Origin: Scenedesmus sp. ARA3
Lineage: Eukaryota > Chlorophyta > Chlorophyceae > Sphaeropleales > Scenedesmaceae
Length of the DNA: 64,000 nt
Direction: 5' to 3'
Assembly: GCA_004335835.1 (NCBI GenBank)
Contig: RWJK01001644.1
Location: 134,224-198,223 of the forward strand
In this document: piece after piece, positions 57,529-64,000 of the stretch
Layout: each line of letters opens with the position of its first letter
How positions within the stretch are numbered: the first letter of the stretch is position 1
Notes under the pieces: generated by a model
The model's input: only the letters and a program-made list of their open reading frames with translations
The model's database searches: none
Told to the model about the DNA's origin: nothing
Position numbers and translations under genes: made by a program

Positions 57529-58745
57529 ATGGACGGCCTAGTGAGCATCTCGATGGAGCAGGTGAGTGTATAATCCTTGAAACGTACGCTGAAATGAGGT
57601 TCTCTGAGCCGATCTCAACTCTGAGCTGCACATGCAACCTTGCTGGTCCCAGTCAACAGTTGTCCCGGCAAACTGCTGCCACCCGCACTACACTGTCATG
57701 CAAGGATACCCGCCATCAGTCATTCTCAGCTGCGTTGACTGTGTCTGCCACATCCCAAGTGCGTGACGATGCTGCAGCCACGGACACACCTGGCACACTT
57801 CCAACGACAGCAGCAGTGCAATGCACGCTGCACAGGCATGCTGCACCTGCTCTAGCACTCAATTGCTGCGATTAATGTCTAAAGTCGCCTGTCGCTGCAC
57901 TGCACCATGCTGTGCATTCAGGTGTGGGCGAGCTCATCAGCGTCAGCTACTGCTTACTCTGCAGCTAACTTTGGCTACAGCAGCCGCAGCCGCAGCCCCA
58001 GGCCCCACCCAGTCAGTCCACTCTCACACCTGCACCCCAGCACACCAAGCAGCACAGCTGCAACAGTAAACAACAGCAGCAGCAGCAGCGGCAGCAGCAG
58101 CAGCAGCACAGCCAGGAGGCACCAGCCCACCAGTAATGGCGGCAGCAGCAGAGGCACAGCTGCACTGAGTGTGGCTGTAGTACAGATCGGCAGCAGCAGC
58201 AGCAGCAGCAGCCCTGCAGCAGTCAGGGAGCGCTTGTTTGAACCGCTGGATGCAGCAGCAGGCAGAGACTACAGAGACCAAGCACCACAGGCAGCTGGCC
58301 AGCCAGTGAGTGTTCCGGATCTGGTGCGAGGGTAGCAACACTCTTGCATCAACACATTGCAGACAGTAGCTGCTAGCAGCTGCCTATAGTCCCGCACCAT
58401 GCATTGCTCGATGATTGCGTTTTGTGCTTCACCGCGGACTGTCATGCTTGGGTGATACTGCAGCTGTTCCCATAGCTGCTATGTGCTGCCGATGTGCTGC
58501 TTCAGCAATCTACTAAGCTCACCTAACTGCAATGCATTGCAGGTGAATTCTGTCAATGTGCTGAGCCGCCTGCATTTGCCGTAACATCCAAGCTCACAAG
58601 CTAATAATTCCGCTGCCTGTCTCCTGCTGGCCCCACTAATGCTGCATCAGAATCCAATCACTGCAGCCAGGAGGCGCTCCCTGCCAGCTGCCATCCCAGC
58701 TAACAGCCCTATGACACAACCCAGCAGCAGCAGCAGCAACGCCGG

Positions 58746-58781
<36 letters not shown>

Positions 58782-59878
58782 GCGGCTGCTGCAGCGGCGG
58801 CACAGCAGCGGCGGCAGCTTCCTGAGCAGCACTGCAGGTCAGCTGCTGTCATCGCTCGGGTACCTGGGTGGCTTGTCGAGGCTGAGCAGCAGCCCACCTG
58901 GCGGCATCAGAGGCAGCAGCAGCAGCAGCCAGGGTCAGTTGCCTGTCGGCAGGGTGAGTGGGCTGCCAGGCTGCTGCTGCTGGATTCCTATGAGATCCTT
59001 GCATGCTGTTTGACAAGCGGCAGAGCTCTTGCTGCTGTGCTGCATTAAATGCTAGTCTGTGCAGGGCAGCAGCCCAGCTACTGCTACTGCCCAGCTACTC
59101 CTACTTTGTTGCCCACAGCAGGCCCACAGAGCAGCTCTGCCGGAGCGTCCTGCATTGCTGACACGCAGCTAGCCGCACTTGTGGTGCATCACTTCAGCGC
59201 AGCGCACCCGCCTGAGCTCTGCCGAGCAACAGCCCTGGTACTGTGTCACATGTAGTGTAGTGCAGGGTGCGTCCCTGAGTAGGCAAGGACACCATCAATC
59301 CCAACCCAGGCCTCACCACTGTAACATGTTTCATCTGTAGCCCCTCTCACACACCTGCTTGCATGCAACTGAATGCATTAATAAACTTAACTCATGCATC
59401 ATCCCGCCTGCAGGTGCAGTTGCGGCCCTCCACACTAGGCGCCTCCCGCTCGGCGCTGCGCCATGTGCTGCTGGTGCGCTCACCCGCGGTGCTGCTCGAC
59501 CAGCCCGGCAGCAGCAGCAGCGAATCGTACGACGACCTGCTGGCACTTGACCAGTTCAATGTGAAACGTGCGGTGCAGCCAGCAGTGCTTGCGGCGCTGC
59601 CAACTCGAGGGGCAAGCGAGGCTGACCAGCAGGCGGCTGCGCAGTGCTTCATATGCTTTGAACCATGGAGGACACCAGCCGTCGCAGCCGCTGCTGCTGC
59701 TGCTGCTGCTGCTGCTAGTGGACGTTACAGTAGGGATGCGAGTGCAGGCACAGGCAGGGACGTTGCAATCAACGGCTGCGTGTGCAGATGTAACAGCAGC
59801 AACGCAGCAGTGCATGAGGCAGCAGCACCTCAGTTTCACCAGGCAGCAGCCAGGCCGCCGGTGGTGCTGGATGCTGCT

Positions 59879-59909
<31 letters not shown>

Positions 59910-60277
59910 GCCTAGGGTGCTTCGGTAGCTGGGGTGCTGGCATGTTCAGGCAGCCATCCATCGCAGCGGTAGACAGCAGCTCAGCAGCAGCAGCAGCACC
60001 ACCACCAGCACCAGCGCCATATGCTGTGAGCCCTGGTGCTGCGGCTCACGTACAGGTGATCTACAGCAGCAGCAGCAGCTGCCACTGCAAGTGCGGCAGG
60101 GCAGCCTCAGCTGCAGCAGCAAAGCCAGCGCCTGCTGTGCTGATCCAGCAACTTCCCTGTGGGCACGAGTTCTGTGTGGGGTGCATTGGCACGTGGCTTG
60201 CGGAGCATGTGACATGCCCCATCTGCCGCTGGTCTTTCCCTGAGGACCAGACACAGCTCATCAACATGCACAAGTAG
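57529..60277 (+). CDS. RING-finger (C3HC4) protein with split RING
   Basis: Four phase-0 exons: 57529-57561, 57922-58305, 58651-58953, 59414-60277; 527 aa. The first exon encodes only MDGLVSISMEQ. Exons 2-3 are Ser-rich low complexity. In exon 4, CFICF gives Cys318 and Cys321. After ~167 residues of Ala/Gln/Ser-rich insert come LPCGHEFCVGC and CPICRW, giving Cys489, His491, Cys494, Cys497, Cys507 and Cys510, so all eight ligands are present. Trp after CPICR is typical of E2-binding RINGs, so E3 ubiquitin ligase activity is inferred. The insert has extra Cys pairs (CVCRC, CHCKC). The start exon is the weakest part. An acceptor at 58551 would lead to an early stop and was not used. Confidence 0.78.
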
Positions 60278-62350
60278 CCACGAGTGCTGAAAGTAGCTTC
60301 ATGGAGAGGTATGTTATGTGTGTTACGGTTGCACATGCTTTGTGGGTTTGTGTACAGTATGCTGCTGTCCGATGTTGCAGCTGGTGGCAGGTTTCCCAAT
60401 GCGCCGGGTTGTTGCAGGAGTGGCAGCTGGCTTGCGTTGATGTAGGTGCGAGCACCTACCTATACATATATATGTATCTTGTGGTGTGTATATTGCGACG
60501 TGCACGTTATGTACTCTTTGCAGGCGGCTGCACATTCTGCTGTATGTCATTCATTTGTAGGCCTATATAAGCTGTGTGTATGCTTTGTACGACAAGGCGA
60601 GAGCGCAGCACCGAATGCCCTGAGTGTGTTGCATCTGGAATCCAGCGCTTGAAGCTCTGCAGGCTGTAGAGATTCGGCACAGGGGGCTGCGGCGTCGCAG
60701 TCTATCTGTGCTTGTACACTAGTGAGCTTCCGTGAATGCATGTGCGCTGTGCATGCTGTCATGATCATTGGCTGGCGTGGCAGCACCTTCATACTTTCAC
60801 GCCTGCTACACGCAGCGTCACCTGCATGCGACAGGTCAAGCGAATCTGGCATTGCTCGAGTTGCTTTTTGCTGGGTTGCAGTGCTGCTGCTTGCGGCATT
60901 ATGCATGCTGCTTGCATGCTGCTTGCCGTGAAACACATGCTGCTTGCTGTGCTACAGCAGGCCCGTGTGTTATCAGGCTGTTGAGCATGACCACTCAGTG
61001 CCATCTGCCATGGCAGATGCATGTCGATGCGCATCGGCAGTGGTTGACTGCAAGATTGACCAGATAGCAAGTGGGTAATGCGCACAGTCATCTCAGTAGT
61101 CTTGTTCATTGATCATCACACGATCATCATCATCACCCCAGTAGCTAAAGAGGGGGCATTGCTGTTGCTGCACCTCCAAGATATGCATGCACGCCTGCGC
61201 TGGTTGCAACCGTTGCAATTGGTGACCAATTGGCGCTGCGTGTTTCGCGATCATGCGGGTATGCGACCAAGCTTGGGCACCGGCAGTGCATACAGTTGGT
61301 TTGGCGTGATGGCAAGTGCTGGTCAGGGAGTGCGGGTGCTGCGCTGAACGGCACCCAAAGCATTCAATGCATGTGTTGTGTTGTCTTCAGAATTGGTGCG
61401 CTGCACTCCTTCTGTGATAGCATCGGCGCTCCCAGTGCTGTTGCATGGCATATTTATTTGCAGCAGTGGCCTGATGCTGCCTTCAGGGAGCGCCCCCTCT
61501 ACTGTATACGTTGCGGGCCTCCAGCATAGAGTGACAGTGCAGCAGCTGCACCGGCGCCGTGCATGCGTGGTGGAGGCTCTTATCTGCTTGCTTTGCAACT
61601 TCCATGCACCGCACGCTAGGTAACTCGAGTGGCCGATGAGTCTGTTGTTATCAGCGCATCAGTCACTGAGTGGTTGCGAGTGTCGCACAAGCAGGCAAAT
61701 ATGCAGTGGGCAGTTTGCAAGCCACCTGCTGATGAGAAGCCAGGGCGACACGCTCCTCACATCTTGCCTCAAAGACAGGAAATCAAAACATATTCAGCAT
61801 ACTTATTCCTTATACCACACTACGCAAGCACCTCAAACGGAGCAGTGCGGTATCAACACGAAGTTCGGTGCACCGGTGCATTGAACACGTGTTCACACCT
61901 GATGACTCCCTCATACCCGGCACAGTGTAGACACTCTGCAGGGCATCCGTACGCAGAAATGAACTTTGAAACAACAATAATCACTCTGGTTATGATATTT
62001 TTGCCCTGGACATACTCCAGAGAGCACACTCGCTCAGCGGGCCCGGGGTCAGCGTGGGTGGCCCCTTGGGATTCTGCAGAGCTGTACCCCTGTCAAACAG
62101 CAGAGCATCGCAAGACCTTGGGCCAACTGTCCTCCTCATATCATACAATATGCCTATAGATAAAGTTTTGATCACACATCAACTGATTGGCCGTAGATTT
62201 ATTGAGTGCCGGGCGGCATAGGTGCGTTATCCGGGTTCGATTGTTTCATTCAATCAAATAATTCAATCAATTTAAATTACATCACTTTCTTGTCGATGCT
62301 CGACACCTGAAGACCATGAAGTGCAGGCTTGCTCTTGATGGCACAGGCTA
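60278..62350. other. Gene-poor intergenic region
   Basis: No exon set is supported. It holds a short TA-rich tract near 60465 and an 18-bp palindrome CATCTGCCATGGCAGATG at 61002-61019. Open frames such as 61629-62159 lack conservation or splice support. Confidence 0.5.
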
Positions 62351-62432
62351 GTTGCATACAGGCGCACCACGCTGGATGACGGACTGTCTGCCATCACAAC
62401 ATGTGTCTAACGCAACCTATCTATTGAAAACC

Positions 62433-62633
62433 ATGCAGACTCGAGATGCCTGCTCGCTTGGCTTCATGACTCAGCAGAGACATAGTGAGTCATCAAGAGC
62501 TGCTGTGAAGCACGCCCGCAGCTACAGCGCCCCAGCTTTGTTTGACCTGGAGCTGCTGCTGTGCAAGCTCAACAGTGGCAACCGCTGCAGCTTGACATGT
62601 GCCCACAAATGGGTGCATCAAAACGAGGCACAG
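62433..62633 (+). CDS. Possible upstream exon of the right-edge gene
   Basis: An open stretch from an ATG in MQTRDACSLGF to a CAG|GTACAA donor encodes SYSAPALFDLELLLCKLNSG and CAHKWVHQNEAQ. It reads like coding sequence, but its phase-0 end does not fit the next exon (63102, which needs one preceding base), so a further exon would be required. Weakly supported. Confidence 0.25.
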
Positions 62634-63101
62634 GTACAATTACGCCCTCACAGAGGCAGCGCTCTGCTGTAGCGCTTGATGCAGCTTGATGGATACTGCC
62701 CTGCTGCTTAACTGAAAGCTTGCAGGACTCTTAGCATGCAAAGCAAATGGCAGCGCTCGGCTGAAGTGGGCACGAAAAATATCCATCCTACTAGGATTAT
62801 GCTGTGTGAACGCCGTCACATGTAGCTGTGTTGGTTGCACAGAGCGCATCCAATTCATCTGCACGGCTTGCAAGCAGCACTTGGCTATCTGTCTGCGCCG
62901 GCCGCTGCGCTCCATGCATGGCTGGCAAGCCACATTTGGCTATGTGCGCTTGCTGTTGCACTCCTTGCACCACAACATCATGTTGTGCATGATGCATGAT
63001 TGACAGCCTGGTGGTCGTCTCTGGCAATGCCATATCACCATTGCGGCGAAAATCTTTGCTAAGATCCTTGCTAAGATTCTTGCCGGCGTGCTTTCCTGCA
63101 G

Positions 63102-64000
63102 GTGTCTTCCTGCCACCCAGCTGTGTCCTGCAAGCATCCAACAACAACGATGCAGGCCCTGCAGCAGCAGACCTGTCCAAGCGCAGCAACAGCACCAGCG
63201 GCGGCGTCAGCAGCAACGGCAGCAGCCCTGTGCCGCCTCCTGCAAGGGAGTCAACCGCACCTAGCGACGGTGCTGCTGCTGCTGCTGGTGCCAGCTGCAC
63301 TTCGGTTAGTGCCAGCAGCAACGCCAGCAGTAGGCGCAGCAGCTGGTCAAGCGGCATGGTGATGCACAAGCCGCCGCTGCATCCTGCAAGAACTACCACA
63401 GGAGGCTTCGGCAGCCTAGATGCCTTGGTGGAGCAGCGCGCTGCTGCAGCATCCGCCGCCGCCGCAGCAGCAGCAGCGTCCAGCAGAGGTGGCAGATACG
63501 AGTGCGCGGGCACACTGTTAGATGTGCTTGCACATACTTCAAACAACATGGCGCCTGCAGGCCTGCAAAGCGTGGCTGCTCAAGCCACTGCTGTTAGCTG
63601 CGGCAGTGCCAATATGCGTGCGGCGTTGTTTGTGTCCAATGTCAGGCGCAGCAGCCCGTACTATGGCAACGGCAGCAGCAGCCCATGCTTTGACAATGGC
63701 AGCAGCAGGCTGTCAACAGATGCAGCAGCAGGAGCCAATGCCATGTACTCTGCTGGCGCTGGCACAGCTGTGGCAGCTGGTGACCTGGCACAGCAGATGT
63801 ACCAGATGCAGCTGACAGATGCTGCGGCAGTGTGCCAGCCTCTGTTGAACAACAACGGGCTGAGTGCAACACCCCAGCTGATGGGTCTGCAACAGCCCCT
63901 CACTTTACAGAGTCAGCCAGCAGTACTGCAGCAGCAGCAGCACTTGCAGCGGCAGCAGCAGCGCCGCCGGTACAGCTGCAACCTGCCGCTGGAGCGGGAG
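63102..64000 (+). CDS. Low-complexity protein exon, incomplete at both ends
   Basis: A TGCAG acceptor at 63097-63101 opens an 899-bp stretch without a stop in one frame (codons from 63104) running off the window. It encodes a Ser/Ala/Asn/Gln-rich protein: SGGVSSNGSSPVPPPARE, RRSSWSSGMVMHKPP, FGSLDALVEQ, VRRSSPYYGNG and QQQRRRYSCNLPLERE at the edge. RRSS motifs could be basophilic kinase sites. The other plus-strand frames have stops or are CAG-shadow frames. No domain is recognised; a regulatory or RNA-binding protein is possible but unproven. Confidence 0.6.

Noticed and set aside
61002..61019. 18-bp palindrome CATCTGCCATGGCAGATG
   Set aside because: Short, without loop or neighbouring gene context; chance or a protein site cannot be told apart.
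61629..62159. 176-codon plus-strand frame
   Set aside because: No domain, no plausible splice partners, and composition like the intergenic surroundings.
62190..62250. tRNA-like B box (GGGTTCGATT)
   Set aside because: No paired T-stem, acceptor stem or anticodon arm could be drawn around it.

Overview
The window looks like nuclear DNA of a chlorophycean green alga. Genes are dense and rich in spliceosomal introns (GT..AG, donors mostly GTGAGN, GTGGGN or GTGCGN, acceptors TGCAG). CAG/CTG runs are everywhere and give poly-Ala, poly-Gln and poly-Ser tracts. TGTAA motifs, the usual green-algal poly(A) signal, follow several stops. Two or three products carry chloroplast transit peptides. No species is assigned. 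All gene models were built by hand by matching exon phase and family conservation; no transcript evidence was available.

Layout, left to right: (1) 1-3059 (+), 3' part of a beta-helix/Cys-rich polytopic membrane protein. (2) 4068-9993 (-), ten-exon LEA-like, probably plastid-targeted protein with two hydrophobic segments. (3) 11198-24198 (-), ten-exon HEATR1/UTP10 of the small-subunit processome, including a single 3.76-kb exon. (4) 25390-27226 (+), uncharacterised plastid protein. (5) 28209-28751 (+), intronless variant [2Fe-2S] ferredoxin. (6) 31173-39342 (-), complete 13-exon SMU1 splicing factor (515 aa). (7) 39886-44960 (+), plant-type tyrosylprotein sulfotransferase with an internal WW-like module. 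(8) 46378-48879 (-), mitochondrial ribosome recycling factor; a 50-N assembly gap lies inside a CTG run in its 3' flank. (9) 49307-53594 (+), Sfi1-like centrin-binding repeat protein. (10) 54193-57004 (-), carboxylate-clamp TPR co-chaperone-like protein. (11) 57529-60277 (+), RING protein whose zinc ligands are split by about 167 residues. (12) 63102-64000 (+), 5'-incomplete exon of a low-complexity protein running off the edge. Four gene pairs are head to head: UTP10 with gene 4, SMU1 with TPST, RRF with Sfi1-like, and TPR with RING.

The most unusual signal is not a gene. In at least six of the twelve genes, introns contain tandem copies of half-exons, each copy spanning one splice junction. 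SMU1 has six extra copies of the acceptor half of exon 11, three of the acceptor half and five of the donor half of exon 6, and further copies around exons 5, 7 and 10. TPST has four extra acceptor halves of exon 4. UTP10, the LEA-like gene, gene 4 and the TPR gene have more. SMU1 intron 8 ends in a copy of the end of exon 8, which is what intron birth by tandem duplication of a CAG|GT site should look like. Other notable items are a roughly 230-bp compositionally distinct, hairpin-rich element in UTP10 intron 5 (SINE or structured RNA candidate), a perfect 23-bp inverted repeat in UTP10 intron 8, and CTG runs placed directly before 3' splice sites.
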